DNA from: Phycisphaeraceae bacterium
GTDB taxonomy: Bacteria > Planctomycetota > Phycisphaerae > Phycisphaerales > Phycisphaeraceae
Length of the DNA: 64,000 nt
Assembly: GCA_029260595.1 (NCBI GenBank)
Contig: JAJDCY010000010.1
Span: 359,675-423,674, forward strand
Direction of reading: 5' to 3'
Part shown: piece by piece, positions 8,094 through 17,593 of the stretch
How the letters are laid out: each line of letters starts with the position of its first letter
Numbering within the stretch: position 1 is the stretch's first letter
The notes under the pieces: generated by a model
What the model was told of the DNA's origin: nothing
The model's database searches: none
Seen by the model: the letters and a program-made list of their open reading frames with translations, nothing else
Position numbers and translations under genes: made by a program

Positions 8094-9155
8094 ATGATGC
8101 AAACCACACGACGGCCGACCGATTGGTTGTGGGTAGTTTCGCTGTTCTTCGGGTTGATCGGTGTGGGGTTGGCAGGCTTGGGCTCGCCTACCACGACGCT
8201 CGCAGCCGGGCCGCCCGATGAGCCGATCGAGTCGGTGATTCAACGCGATGCTGCGCCGGACGCCGAGCGTGGCCCGGCTATTCAGCCCGGCGATCGCGTG
8301 CTGTTTATCGGTGATGGGCTGACCCAGCAGATGTTCTACACACGGGCGACGGCTGCGGCGTTGCTCAGTGTGTATCACGACGCGGGGCTGCGGTTCTTCA
8401 ACGGCGGGATTGATGGAGCGTCGCCCGAGACCGCAGCCGAGTCGTTGGACGAGTTAGTCGAGCTATCTGACCCGACGGTGGTGTTCGTGTGTTTCGGATT
8501 CGGTGCGGTGATCAGCCCGTCGACACCGACGGTTGCGGAGGGTTTCGGCGATAGTCTCGGCGGGTTGCTCGACCGACTGGCTACGCTGGCGAAGGTGCGG
8601 CGGGTGATCGTCCTGGGCCCGCCGGCTGTCGCTGTGCGGGTGGGCGATGGCACGGACCCGGGAGGAAAAAACGCCCGATTGGCCTCGCTATCCAAAGCCG
8701 CCCGACACACCGCCGCCGACCGAGGGATGCTGTTCATCGACCTCTTCGACCACACCCTTAGCGTCTACCACGCGGCCAATCTCAGTGTTGGCGAGCCGCT
8801 CGCGCACGCCCGCGGTTGGCCGACCGAGGCCGCCCACGTCGTGATCGCCAGCGTCATTTTGCGCGGTATTGGGATCGAGGCCGCAGACCTGAATCAGGCC
8901 GATTGGTCGCCCCTGCGGCCGGTCGAAATGCGGCGGATCCGCCAAGTCCTGGCCCTGCCGCTCGACCCGGTTGACCTGGATCGGGCCGAGCTTAGTCGTA
9001 GCCTGTATCAGGCTGTGGGGCGGTTCGACGAGCGGTTTTTCAGGCTCTGGCGGCTTGGCTCACGCCGCACGACCGGTCTGCCCCCGGCCCAGCTCGAAGC
9101 CGACACGGAGGCGGCCTGGGGGCTTATTCAGAGCCATCTGGGCGAGTATCGCTAG
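8094..9155 (+). CDS. SGNH/GDSL-fold secreted protein lacking catalytic residues
   Basis: 353 residues with a signal peptide (hydrophobic 12-38, ending TTLAAG), so exported. The layout follows the planctomycete SGNH hydrolase type: GDRVLFIGDGLTQQM (block I), FFNGGIDG (block II, here GIDG), VVFVCFGFGAVI (block III) and RGWPTEAAHVVIASVIL (block V). The catalytic Ser of GDS is Gly75, the Asn of GxND is absent (GFGA), and the D-x-x-H of block V reads A-R-G-W. The esterase function is therefore probably lost; the fold may bind a ligand or carbohydrate. Two adjacent ATG codons (8094, 8097) are possible starts. It stands alone after pdxJ. Confidence 0.75.
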   Translation: MMQTTRRPTDWLWVVSLFFGLIGVGLAGLGSPTTTLAAGPPDEPIESVIQRDAAPDAERGPAIQPGDRVLFIGDGLTQQMFYTRATAAALLSVYHDAGLRFFNGGIDGASPETAAESLDELVELSDPTVVFVCFGFGAVISPSTPTVAEGFGDSLGGLLDRLATLAKVRRVIVLGPPAVAVRVGDGTDPGGKNARLASLSKAARHTAADRGMLFIDLFDHTLSVYHAANLSVGEPLAHARGWPTEAAHVVIASVILRGIGIEAADLNQADWSPLRPVEMRRIRQVLALPLDPVDLDRAELSRSLYQAVGRFDERFFRLWRLGSRRTTGLPPAQLEADTEAAWGLIQSHLGEYR

Positions 9156-9410
9156 GTTGGCTCAGCAGTGGTCTGAGCCCTGCCCCGCCAGCCGGAAGAT
9201 TGGCGGAATTCTAAATTTCAGGCAGTTTGCCACCGGGCATGACAGGCACTTGCATCAGATGGGATCGGACTTTAGACTGTTTTCGTCGTTGGGGGGAGCC
9301 ACGCGGAGTGATCCCAGTGGCATGGTACTGGCCCGGCATGGAGGCCGCACGGTCATGGCTCGCACGAGGCCTCGCAACTTGAACGCCAAGGCGTGGCTTT
9401 CGCCGCGGCC

Positions 9411-12400
9411 ATGAACCTAGGGAGACCGACTTTGCGTCGTGAATTCTTACTCATCGGCACAGTGTTGATTTTTGGTGTCGCCGCATGGCTTGGGGCCGCT
9501 GACGGGGCCCCCGAGGGGGCGCGTGACACCGCCGCAGTGCAATACTTCGATCAAGGGATGCGCAGGTACGCCGAAGGCGACCTCGCCGCAGCGCTCGCCG
9601 CATTCGACCAGGTCGAGGCGATGCAGATATCGAAAGAGCAGCGGGTCTCCATGTACGAGGCCGTCCAGGACATCAACCGCCGTATCAGCAGCTCTGCCGA
9701 CCCCGCGACACTGATCGCACAGGGGGACAAGGCCGCGTCCGTCGGGCAGTTCTCGCAGGCAGCAGGGCTGTATCAGGCCGCGATGCGGCATCCCAACGCG
9801 AGTGACGAACAGAAATCGCAAGCACAAGCCAAGCTGGAAAGTGCCCGCAAGAAGGCCCAGGCTCAGGCGGCTCGCCAGCAGCGGGAAGCGGACGCGAAGG
9901 CCAAGAAAATGGCCGAGGCTGAGGCGAAGCGTATAGCAGACGGAGCCGCCGCAGCCACGGCGAAAGCGGCCCAGAAGGCTCCGGAGCCTGCGCAGGCACC
10001 GACCGAATCGATTGCGAAACAGCCAGTCGCACCCGCCAAGACTGCTGATCCGCCTGCGAAAGCCGAGGCGCAAGAGACTGCCGCCGTGGAAACGGATGAC
10101 ACCGAAGGTGGCGAAACCGCCGCCGATCGCGGAACGGGCGTTGAAGCCGGCGACCTGCTCACCCAGGCCCGCCTGTTGCGTGCTCAGGAAAAACTCGCCG
10201 AGGGACGGGTTGCTGAACAAAACCGCCAATACCACCTCGCTGTCAGTCACTACAAGGAAGCATTAGCGCTCGACCCGGGCAGCGAACTGCTGATCCAGGC
10301 ACTTGCTGCCGCCGAAGCCAAGGCCAGCCAACAGGTGGTCGCTCAATCCGTGCTCGAAACTGAGATCCAGTCCCGGAAACTGCGGGCCAACGCGTCCGTG
10401 GCGGAGTTCGAGCAGTTGATCAACCGTGGCGTGAAGCTTCTCGAGGCCAAGAGCTACTCGGCCGCACGTGAGGCTGTCCAACAGGGCAAGATCGCGCTCG
10501 ATCTGAATCAACGCTTCCTCCCGGCCGCCCAGTACAAGACATTGCGTGAGCGCGCCGTCAACCTCGCCGCTCAGATCGCCGAAGCCGAGCGCATCGCGGT
10601 TGATGCCGAGATCCGCCGGGTCGAGTCCGAGCGGAAACAGGAAGCTGAGAAGCGCCGCGCCGAAGCGGAAAAAGCCCAACGTGACGAGGTCCAGCGGCTG
10701 CTCCGCCGTGCGGCCGATTTCAGGCGCGAACAGAAGTATGACCAGGCCCTCGAACTACTCGACCAGGCGTTGTTCCTTGAGCCCACCAATGTCGCGGCCC
10801 AGGCGATGAAGGAGATGATCGAGGACAGCCGCATCTTCCTAGAAGCCCGCGACCTGTTCCGTCAACGCAACCTGTTGGCCGCCGAGTCCAGCAACGAAAA
10901 TCTCCACGCCAGCCTGCCCTTTACCGACTTGGTCACCTACCCCGCCGATTGGCCGCAACTCACCAGCACACGGTTGGCTAGCCTGGAGCTTTCGAGTGAG
11001 TCGGAAGTCAACCGGCAGATCGCCCAGAAACTACGCGATACGGTGCCCATCAACTTTGACGGCAACAAGCTGGTCGACGTGATCGACTACCTGCGCAACA
11101 CCACGGGTGTGAACTTTTTCGTCAACTGGACCGCGCTGCAGAATGTCGGTATCGAGAAGGATCTACCGATCACCCTGCAGCTATCGAACATCCCGTTCGA
11201 GCAGGCGCTGCGGCTGGTGTTGCAGCAGGCATCGGCCGCCAACGAACTCGAGCCGGCCGGGTTCAGCATCATCGAGGGTGTCGTGACCATCTCGACCGAG
11301 CGTGACCTCAGCCGTACCACGGACGTGCGTACCTACGACATCCGCGACCTGCTGGTCCAGGTGCCAAGTTTCACGGACGCACCCGAATTTGATCTGAGGA
11401 CCGCACTCGAATTTGACGAGGGCGAGGGCGGCGAATTGTTTGATGGCGAACTTTCCGCCGAAGAGCAGATTACCCGCCCGGAACTGGTCGCCCAGATCAC
11501 CGGGCTGATCCGTGATACCGTCGGCGACTCCGCCGAGTGGGCCGAGAGCGGCGGTGATGTCAGCAGCATCAGGGAACTTAACGGCAACCTGATCATCCGC
11601 TCCACGCCCAAGAATCACACCCAGGTCGCGCAACTTTTGCGAGAACTTCGCGAGACGCGCGCCCTGCAGATCGCGATCGAAGCACGCTTCCTCCTGGTCG
11701 ATCAGAACTTCCTGGACGAAGTCGGCATGGACTTCGATGTGAATCTGCTCTCGACCCAACAGACAGGCAACTGGACGCTAAGCGGCCCGGTTCTGGCCAG
11801 GGACCCGATAACCACCGCACCGATTGCCTGGGGCCCATCTCTTGGCCAGGACTCATTCGGGCTGACGGCACGCCCGACTACTGCACTGACGCCGGATGTC
11901 TTCCGTTCCGGTGCCCGAGCGTTGGATTTTGCCGGGACCCTAAGCCTGCTTGATGACCTTGAAGTGAATTTTATGATCCGCGCTACACAGGCGTCGCGTC
12001 GGTCTATCACGCTCACCGCACCGCGGTTGACCATCTTCAACGGCCAGCGGGCTTATGTGATTGTGGCGAGGCAAATCGCGTTCGTCAGCGACCTCGAGCC
12101 TGTGCCCGATGCCGCCGGTTTTGATGTGACCGTTAGTGCCATCCAGTCCGGCGTTATCCTCGATGTCGAGGGCACGGTTAGCGCGGATCGCCGCTACGTC
12201 ACTATGACGGTGCGACCAAGCCTGGCGAATGTGATTCAGCCCCTGCGCACAATCACCATCACGGGCACGGTTATTTTGGCCGACGGTGCGGACACCACGA
12301 CGGTGACTGGGTCGGTAGAATTGCCCGAGTTGGAACTGACCGCGGTTAAGACAACCGTCAGCGTGCCCGATCGTGGCACACTTCTATTGGGTGGCCAGCG

Positions 12401-12623
12401 GCTGGTCAACGATATTGAGATCGAAGCCGGCGTCCCGGTGCTCTCGAAGGTTCCTGTGCTCAACCGTTTCTTCACCAACAAGACCACCGTCAAGGATGAG
12501 CGGACCCTGCTGGTCCTGATCAAGCCGACCATCATCGTGCAGACCGAAGAGGAAGAGGACCGGTTCCCCGGCCTACTCCAGGACCCGCACAAGTACAGCA
12601 TCGGCCAGAATCTCTCACGCTAG
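9411..12623 (+). CDS. TPR and secretin domain outer-membrane protein
   Basis: About 1070 residues. An N-terminal hydrophobic signal (LLIGTVLIFGVAAWLGAADG) is followed by TPR-like repeats (RRYAEGDLAAALAAFDQVEAM, QYHLAVSHYKEALALDPGS, QKYDQALELLDQALFLEPTN), separated by Ala/Glu/Lys-rich coiled coil. Next come a short N-domain (VPINFDGNKLVDVIDYLRNTTGV) and a C-terminal secretin beta-domain with VPDRGTLLLGGQ and VPVLSKVPVLNRFF, the usual secretin signature. Secretins form the outer-membrane ring of type II secretion or type IV pilus machines. No pilin, ATPase or other secretion gene is nearby, so its partners are elsewhere. A GTG at 9393 is an alternative start; neither start has a clear ribosome binding site. 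Confidence 0.87.
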   Translation: MNLGRPTLRREFLLIGTVLIFGVAAWLGAADGAPEGARDTAAVQYFDQGMRRYAEGDLAAALAAFDQVEAMQISKEQRVSMYEAVQDINRRISSSADPATLIAQGDKAASVGQFSQAAGLYQAAMRHPNASDEQKSQAQAKLESARKKAQAQAARQQREADAKAKKMAEAEAKRIADGAAAATAKAAQKAPEPAQAPTESIAKQPVAPAKTADPPAKAEAQETAAVETDDTEGGETAADRGTGVEAGDLLTQARLLRAQEKLAEGRVAEQNRQYHLAVSHYKEALALDPGSELLIQALAAAEAKASQQVVAQSVLETEIQSRKLRANASVAEFEQLINRGVKLLEAKSYSAAREAVQQGKIALDLNQRFLPAAQYKTLRERAVNLAAQIAEAERIAVDAEIRRVESERKQEAEKRRAEAEKAQRDEVQRLLRRAADFRREQKYDQALELLDQALFLEPTNVAAQAMKEMIEDSRIFLEARDLFRQRNLLAAESSNENLHASLPFTDLVTYPADWPQLTSTRLASLELSSESEVNRQIAQKLRDTVPINFDGNKLVDVIDYLRNTTGVNFFVNWTALQNVGIEKDLPITLQLSNIPFEQALRLVLQQASAANELEPAGFSIIEGVVTISTERDLSRTTDVRTYDIRDLLVQVPSFTDAPEFDLRTALEFDEGEGGELFDGELSAEEQITRPELVAQITGLIRDTVGDSAEWAESGGDVSSIRELNGNLIIRSTPKNHTQVAQLLRELRETRALQIAIEARFLLVDQNFLDEVGMDFDVNLLSTQQTGNWTLSGPVLARDPITTAPIAWGPSLGQDSFGLTARPTTALTPDVFRSGARALDFAGTLSLLDDLEVNFMIRATQASRRSITLTAPRLTIFNGQRAYVIVARQIAFVSDLEPVPDAAGFDVTVSAIQSGVILDVEGTVSADRRYVTMTVRPSLANVIQPLRTITITGTVILADGADTTTVTGSVELPELELTAVKTTVSVPDRGTLLLGGQRLVNDIEIEAGVPVLSKVPVLNRFFTNKTTVKDERTLLVLIKPTIIVQTEEEEDRFPGLLQDPHKYSIGQNLSR

Positions 12624-12709
12624 ATGGGCGACAGTGTTGCGAACGAAGGGTTGTCAGCCGCCGGGCGGATGTTGACGACCGGCCGTGTTGTTTCGCGCCC
12701 GACTACTTT

Positions 12710-13528
12710 TTAACGTGTCGCGAGCCAATCGGCCAAGCGCTCCGCCAGCCCCGATTCGATCGCGGCCAGCAGTTGCGGCTGCGGCGTAAACAGCTCCAGC
12801 ATTACCGCGGTATCCCCGGGTAGCGACGCGAACGACGGCTGCATCGCCGCCCAGGGAACGGTGCCCTCGCCGGGGATCAGGTGCGCATCGTCCCGCCCGT
12901 CGTTGTCGTTGATGTGCACGTACCCGATCACGTCCAGGCAGTCTCGCAGCGCCGTGTCCGCGCCACCCGTCATGTGGGCATGCCCGGTGTCAAAGCACAT
13001 CCGCACACTCGGGTGATTCAGTGCTCGGACCATCCCGGCAAGCTGTGCCGGGTCGCTGCCGAACCGGTACCCGGCCGGGATATTTTCGATCAGATACACC
13101 ACACCAAGCCCTTCCCCGATGCGGGCGAGATCCTCCAGCGATTTAGTCAACGGCCCGATCCGTTCGGCCCGGCTGGCTTCGGTTGGCGGCGAACCTTTCG
13201 CGGCCGCCGGCGCTGGGTGCACGACTACCCGCCGAGCGTCCAAACGCGCTGCCAACTCGCCTTCCGCCCGGTACGCCTCGATCGACGCCAGCCGCGTCGC
13301 CTCGTCTGTTGACGAAGGATCGAACCGATCGCCAAACCACCCGTGCAACGAATCGAATGGAAGCCCCAGGTCGTCGGCCATCCGCCGCGCCTCGTCGGCA
13401 TCCGGAGGGTTCTGCGGGTTTCGGTAGAACTGGCTGTTCACGCACCCCAGCCGCCCAAACAGCCCCAGCAGCGCCGGCGTGTCCAGATCGGGAAAGCCGA
13501 ATGCGGCAACAGAAGCGAGTCGTGCCAT
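12710..13528 (-). CDS. sugar phosphate isomerase/epimerase-like TIM barrel protein
   Basis: 272 residues from the ATG at 13528, chosen because GGAGGTG lies just upstream; the frame is open further but that part has no family-like sequence. The protein has the xylose-isomerase-like barrel: HGWFGDRF, VVVHPAP, a central YLIENIPAG strand, MCFDTGHAHMTGG (metal-binding Asp and His) and YVHINDNDGRDDAHLIPGEGTVPW, then VMLELF. These match the metal-dependent sugar isomerase/epimerase or hydroxypyruvate-isomerase-like group (AP endonuclease family 2). The substrate cannot be told. It is convergent with the secretin gene and no sugar genes lie beside it. Confidence 0.87.
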   Translation of the reverse strand: MARLASVAAFGFPDLDTPALLGLFGRLGCVNSQFYRNPQNPPDADEARRMADDLGLPFDSLHGWFGDRFDPSSTDEATRLASIEAYRAEGELAARLDARRVVVHPAPAAAKGSPPTEASRAERIGPLTKSLEDLARIGEGLGVVYLIENIPAGYRFGSDPAQLAGMVRALNHPSVRMCFDTGHAHMTGGADTALRDCLDVIGYVHINDNDGRDDAHLIPGEGTVPWAAMQPSFASLPGDTAVMLELFTPQPQLLAAIESGLAERLADWLATR

Positions 13529-13816
13529 CCACACCTCCACATGGGCCGGCCTACGGATCGATCGTGTAACGGGTCGTCGCTGCGACGGTCGCGCCGCGAC
13601 CCGATCGGTCGTCAGCGTCCGGCCGACAACCCTCAATCAGTAGGCAGCCAACGGGATCATGTCCACGTCCGGACCGCGGAAACAACCGACCGGCCACGCC
13701 AGCCATTCCAAGGCCGTGTATCAATCCACCGGTTCATGCTATAACAAGCCCCGTCAACCGCTCAAGTTGGCGGGTTGACGCGGTGGCCGTTGGGCCGGCG
13801 AGATCGAGGGCAGTCG

Positions 13817-15574
13817 ATGGGATCAGGACACACCATGTATATGATCGCCGGCGCCGGGCTGACGACCCACGAAACGGCCATGCTCCTGCTGTCGCTGGGG
13901 ATCCTGCTGGGCACCGCCCGGCTGCTGGGCGAGACCGCGCGACGCCTCGGCCAGCCGGCGGTCCTCGGTGAGCTTTTGGCCGGCATCCTGCTCGGGCCGA
14001 CCGTGCTCGGGACCATCAGCCCCGACCTATTCGCCTGGTTATTCACCGACAGCCACGCGGCCAGGATCGCGCTGGACGGGTACATTCTCATCTCGGTTGT
14101 GCTGCTGCTGCTGATCTCCGGGCTGGAGATCGAACTCACCACCGCCTACCGCCAGGGCAAAGCCGCCTTAATCATCGCGATGACCGGGATGCTGCTGCCG
14201 TTCACGATCGGCTCAGCCCTCGGTTGGCAGTTTCCGACGGCGTTCGGGCCGCTCGGCTCGGCGTATCAGCCGTTGGCGTTCGCGATCTTCCTCGGCATCG
14301 CCCTGTCGATCACCGCGCTGCCGGTCATCGCCAAGGTCCTGATGGACCTGAACATCTTCAAGTCCGACCTGGGCATGCTGATCATGAGTGCGGCCATGTT
14401 CAACGACCTGGCCGGCTGGCTGGGCTTTGCGGTGGTCATGGCGCTGATCAACCCCGGCGAGAACGGCGGCGCGTCGATCGGCGGCACCTTGCTTTTGACC
14501 ATGGGCTTCCTGGCCGGGGTCATGACGATCGGGCGCTGGCTCACCCACCGCGCACTGGTGTTCATCCAGGCGTATGGCAGTTGGCCGGGCGGCGTGATCG
14601 GGTTTGTGCTCGTGGTTGCTCTGTTGTGCGCAGCAGCAACCGAGGCGATCGGGATCCACTCGATCCTCGGGGCGTTCTTCGCAGGGATTGTGATCGGCGA
14701 CTCGAAGCACCTGCGGCAGCGGACGCGCGAAACGATTCATCAGTTCATCGCCAACATCTTCGCGCCGGTGTTCTTCGCGGGGATCGGGCTGACGGTCAAC
14801 TTTGTCGCCGCGTTCAACCCGCTGGTGGTGCTCCTGGCCGTGTTGGTGGCGTGCCTGGGCAAGGTCGCGGGCTGCTACGTCGGGTCCAAGTGGGCCGGGT
14901 TGGGCCGGCGCGACAGCTTGGCTGTGTCCAGCGGGATGCTGGCACAAGGCACGATGGGGATCATCCTTGGGCAGTTGGCACTCACGGCCGAACTAATCAC
15001 ACAGGAACTGTTCGTCGCCATTGTGTTCGTCGCCCTGCTGAGCACGGTCATCAGCGGCCCGGCGATCCAGCGGGTTCTCCAACGCGGCCAGAAGCGGTCG
15101 CTGGGCGACCTGCTGACCGAGGACCGCTTCGTATCGGTGATGAAGTCGCTCGGTGCCCGGGCGGCGATCCGCGAACTCAGCTCGGCACTCGGCCCTGACA
15201 GCCCGGTCGAGGCCGACGCGGTATTCGAATCCGTCTGGAAGCGTGAACAGACGATGCGCACCGGCCTTGGAGACGGGTTGGCGATCCCGCATGCCCGTTT
15301 GGCCGGTTTGGAGAAGACGATTGTCATCATCGGCCGCAGCCCGCACGGGGTGGATTTCGACGCGGCCGACGGCAACCCGGCCCACCTGATCTGTATGCTG
15401 CTCACGCCGTTGGATGATCAGGACAGCCAGCTTGAGGTACTGCGGCTGATCGCCGAGTGCTTCCACGACCCCGCCCGCCGCTCGGCCGCACTCAATGCGG
15501 GGACCTACACCGAGTTCCTAGCCGCAATCAAACTGCCCGGTGCGGACTCTCACGGCGGAATGGCGCACGAGTGA
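13817..15574 (+). CDS. CPA2 cation:proton antiporter fused to a PTS EIIA domain
   Basis: 585 residues from the ATG at 13817 (GAGG eight bases upstream). About twelve hydrophobic segments fill residues 10-400. They include GQPAVLGELLAGILLGPTVLG, the family's second-helix signature, and the FNDLAGWLGFAVVMAL segment with an Asp in the position of the ion-binding residue. Residues about 430-575 form a fructose-type PTS EIIA domain with GLGDGLAIPHARL, in which His492 is the phosphorylation residue. The protein probably exchanges Na+ or K+ for protons at the inner membrane and may be controlled by phosphorylation. No PTS EI or HPr gene is in the window. Confidence 0.9.
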   Translation: MGSGHTMYMIAGAGLTTHETAMLLLSLGILLGTARLLGETARRLGQPAVLGELLAGILLGPTVLGTISPDLFAWLFTDSHAARIALDGYILISVVLLLLISGLEIELTTAYRQGKAALIIAMTGMLLPFTIGSALGWQFPTAFGPLGSAYQPLAFAIFLGIALSITALPVIAKVLMDLNIFKSDLGMLIMSAAMFNDLAGWLGFAVVMALINPGENGGASIGGTLLLTMGFLAGVMTIGRWLTHRALVFIQAYGSWPGGVIGFVLVVALLCAAATEAIGIHSILGAFFAGIVIGDSKHLRQRTRETIHQFIANIFAPVFFAGIGLTVNFVAAFNPLVVLLAVLVACLGKVAGCYVGSKWAGLGRRDSLAVSSGMLAQGTMGIILGQLALTAELITQELFVAIVFVALLSTVISGPAIQRVLQRGQKRSLGDLLTEDRFVSVMKSLGARAAIRELSSALGPDSPVEADAVFESVWKREQTMRTGLGDGLAIPHARLAGLEKTIVIIGRSPHGVDFDAADGNPAHLICMLLTPLDDQDSQLEVLRLIAECFHDPARRSAALNAGTYTEFLAAIKLPGADSHGGMAHE

Positions 15575-15685
15575 CCGATGATCCCCTGCGTCGTACCGGT
15601 CGCGGCGACAACGAACCGTGACATACGGTAAGACGGATCGCGTCGGGCCCACAGCCTGCGAGGGCGGGCACCGTTATGGCACCAT

Positions 15686-15722
15686 AGAAAAACCCGCCGT
15701 GCCTGATCGGGCACGGCGGGCA
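15686..15722 (-). terminator. intrinsic terminator of the PEP-CTERM gene
   Basis: Read on the minus strand, an 11-bp GC-rich stem (arms 15710-15720 and 15693-15703, perfectly paired) with a six-base loop is followed directly by five T residues. It lies 63 bases beyond the stop codon of the PEP-CTERM protein gene. On the plus strand the stem is not followed by T residues, so it does not serve the antiporter gene. Confidence 0.85.
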
Positions 15723-15782
15723 TCGAATCAATCGAGTATCGGTTGACGGGTCAGGCGACCCGCCGGATGGTTGTCTTGATGA

Positions 15783-17186
15783 CTAGCTGCGGCGACCGGT
15801 CAGCCGGATACCAAGGGCACCGAGGCCGAGCATCCCAAGCGAAGCCGAGATCGGCTCGGGGATCACGCCGCCGCCGGTGACGCCGTTAGTAACGCCATTG
15901 GTCACACCGTTGGTAACGCCGTTTGTCACACCATTGGTAACACCGCTGGTCGTCGTGTTGCCGCCCGGACGGGGGAACGCGATCGAGGCCGGAGCACCCC
16001 ACCCGAAGATCGTGTGGGTGGTGAACATCACGGATTCACCCGGCTTGAGCGTGAACAGGTTCCGCATCGCCAGTGCGACGTCGTAGCCGGCCAAGCCGTC
16101 GTTCTGGTTCTGCACCGACGAGAAGTAGTCGTTGTCGATGAACTCATTGTCGTCCATGTCAGGATTGTTGGCTCCATCCTGGATATCGTTCGCCAGCGAC
16201 GGGAGCCCGACCAGGTCAACGTTCAACGCACCCTGGAGGTTACCAACCTGATCCAACAGGTACCGACCGCCCTCGCCACCCGGCACGGGGTTGGCTGGCG
16301 ACTCCTGTGTGCCGCCCAGGCCTGTGATCCCGATGAACGTGTTGTTCACGTTGCTGTCGACCGGCAAGTCGGTTTCGAAGAGGATGTCTTCGTCCGGCTG
16401 CAGGGCGTCTGGGACGATACGGCCACCACCGTCGAGGCGGGCGTTCTCACTCTCATTCGCATTTTGGGTTTCAAATGTCATGTCCGCGTCCGCAAACCGG
16501 ATCGCGGCGAAGGTCACATCGAACGCGTCGGGATCCACACCGGTAGGCGGCACCGGAAACGGGTTCGTAATGGTGTACTTCTGGGTAAGGATCGCATCGT
16601 TAATGCTGCCGCCGAAGTCGGACGCTTTGGCGACAGACTGGGTCAACTCGATCGCTAACGGCAACTGGGCGGAGCCGGTCAGGCCTCCGGCCGACAGGTC
16701 AACCATCGTCGTGATGGAGGTATCGTTGGGAACCCCGACCACGGTGGGGGCCGGGAGGCTGCTAAATCCCAAGTTCTGGATCGCCCCGATCCCTGCGCCG
16801 CCGATGCCGGCTGAGGTCAGCCACATCCGCTCGCCCGTGATATCCAACGGGGTGCCGCTGGAGTTGACGCCGACGCCGTCGAGGAACTCGATGGCCACGG
16901 CCGACTCACGCACGGTTTTCTTGGCAGTTGCGAAGTCGCCGCCGCCCACGGGGTTGAAGTGGGCACCGACGCCGTTAGCAGCCATGAAGAAGGTCGGCTC
17001 ACTGAGGCGCTCGCCGTACGAGCCGTAGTAGCCCACATTCACGTGCAGATCGCCATCATTGCTCAAATCACCGATTTTGAGCGTGTGGTGGGGAATGGCC
17101 GCCATGCTGGGGCTGGTAACGCCAAGCGCTAAGCCCGCAGCGATCACCGCCGAGTAGTTTTTATTACGGAATAACTCAAATGCCAT
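15783..17186 (-). CDS. PEP-CTERM sorting domain protein with GVTN repeat linker
   Basis: 467 residues, with AGGAGG seven bases before the ATG. A signal peptide (about 12-29, SPSMAA) starts it, and a classical PEP-CTERM tail ends it: IPEPIS, a hydrophobic LGMLGLGALG stretch and RLTGRRS. Exosortase probably cuts the tail and the protein is exported to the surface or biofilm matrix. The middle is an acidic, beta-rich domain without a recognised fold. Just before the tail, six copies of the four-residue unit GVTN form a linker encoded by a 12-base repeat. No exosortase gene is in the window. The gene stands alone with its own terminator. Confidence 0.9.
   Translation of the reverse strand: MAFELFRNKNYSAVIAAGLALGVTSPSMAAIPHHTLKIGDLSNDGDLHVNVGYYGSYGERLSEPTFFMAANGVGAHFNPVGGGDFATAKKTVRESAVAIEFLDGVGVNSSGTPLDITGERMWLTSAGIGGAGIGAIQNLGFSSLPAPTVVGVPNDTSITTMVDLSAGGLTGSAQLPLAIELTQSVAKASDFGGSINDAILTQKYTITNPFPVPPTGVDPDAFDVTFAAIRFADADMTFETQNANESENARLDGGGRIVPDALQPDEDILFETDLPVDSNVNNTFIGITGLGGTQESPANPVPGGEGGRYLLDQVGNLQGALNVDLVGLPSLANDIQDGANNPDMDDNEFIDNDYFSSVQNQNDGLAGYDVALAMRNLFTLKPGESVMFTTHTIFGWGAPASIAFPRPGGNTTTSGVTNGVTNGVTNGVTNGVTNGVTGGGVIPEPISASLGMLGLGALGIRLTGRRS
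15877..15950 (-). repeat. 12-base tandem repeat coding for GVTN units
   Basis: Six consecutive, slightly diverged copies of a 12-base unit (consensus ACACCATTGGTA or its variants on the plus strand) encode Gly-Val-Thr-Asn repeats just before the PEP-CTERM tail. Every second copy is more alike, suggesting a 24-base expansion unit. The repeat keeps the frame, so copy number changes would only lengthen or shorten the linker. Confidence 0.85.
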
Positions 17187-17593
17187 CGTAACCCTCCTGC
17201 CTTTAACGATTAAGGCCGATCATCCCTCAGGTCCATCAAAACGAGTCAACAAGTTATGCAGTCGGAAAAACAATGCGTCGGCGGGCAGCACGCCTGATCA
17301 AAGGCTAGCCGCGACGGCGGGTTGTTCCTCCTCCTATCGAGCAACACCCATAGGGGCGGGCACTGCTCTACTCCTGGCAATATCATACTACAATCCGGGT
17401 CTGATGCAAGACCCAGAGATAAAAATTTCCGAACAAAGTAAAAAAAATCTTGTTGGTAGTGGGCCCAAGGGAGCCTGATGGGGCTATTTTACGCCTAGGT
17501 ATTTTCACTCCTTGAGTTAGCGTCGGTTGGTGATTCGAGGCGGCGATCAGCGTTCGCTTGCGGCCGGGGCCTATTGGGGTCAGAATCCGCCCT
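17187..17593. other. non-coding stretch between divergent genes
   Basis: 407 bases between the PEP-CTERM gene (minus) and the ABC ATPase gene (plus). It should hold both promoters. The part at about 17380-17460 is AT-richer than the surroundings (runs of A around 17438-17450). I find no convincing -35/-10 pair, tRNA or hairpin terminator, and no plausible small gene. Confidence 0.5.

Noticed and set aside
15877-15950. Tandem repeats considered as a CRISPR array
   Set aside because: Units are 12 bases without spacers, lie inside a coding sequence and keep the frame.
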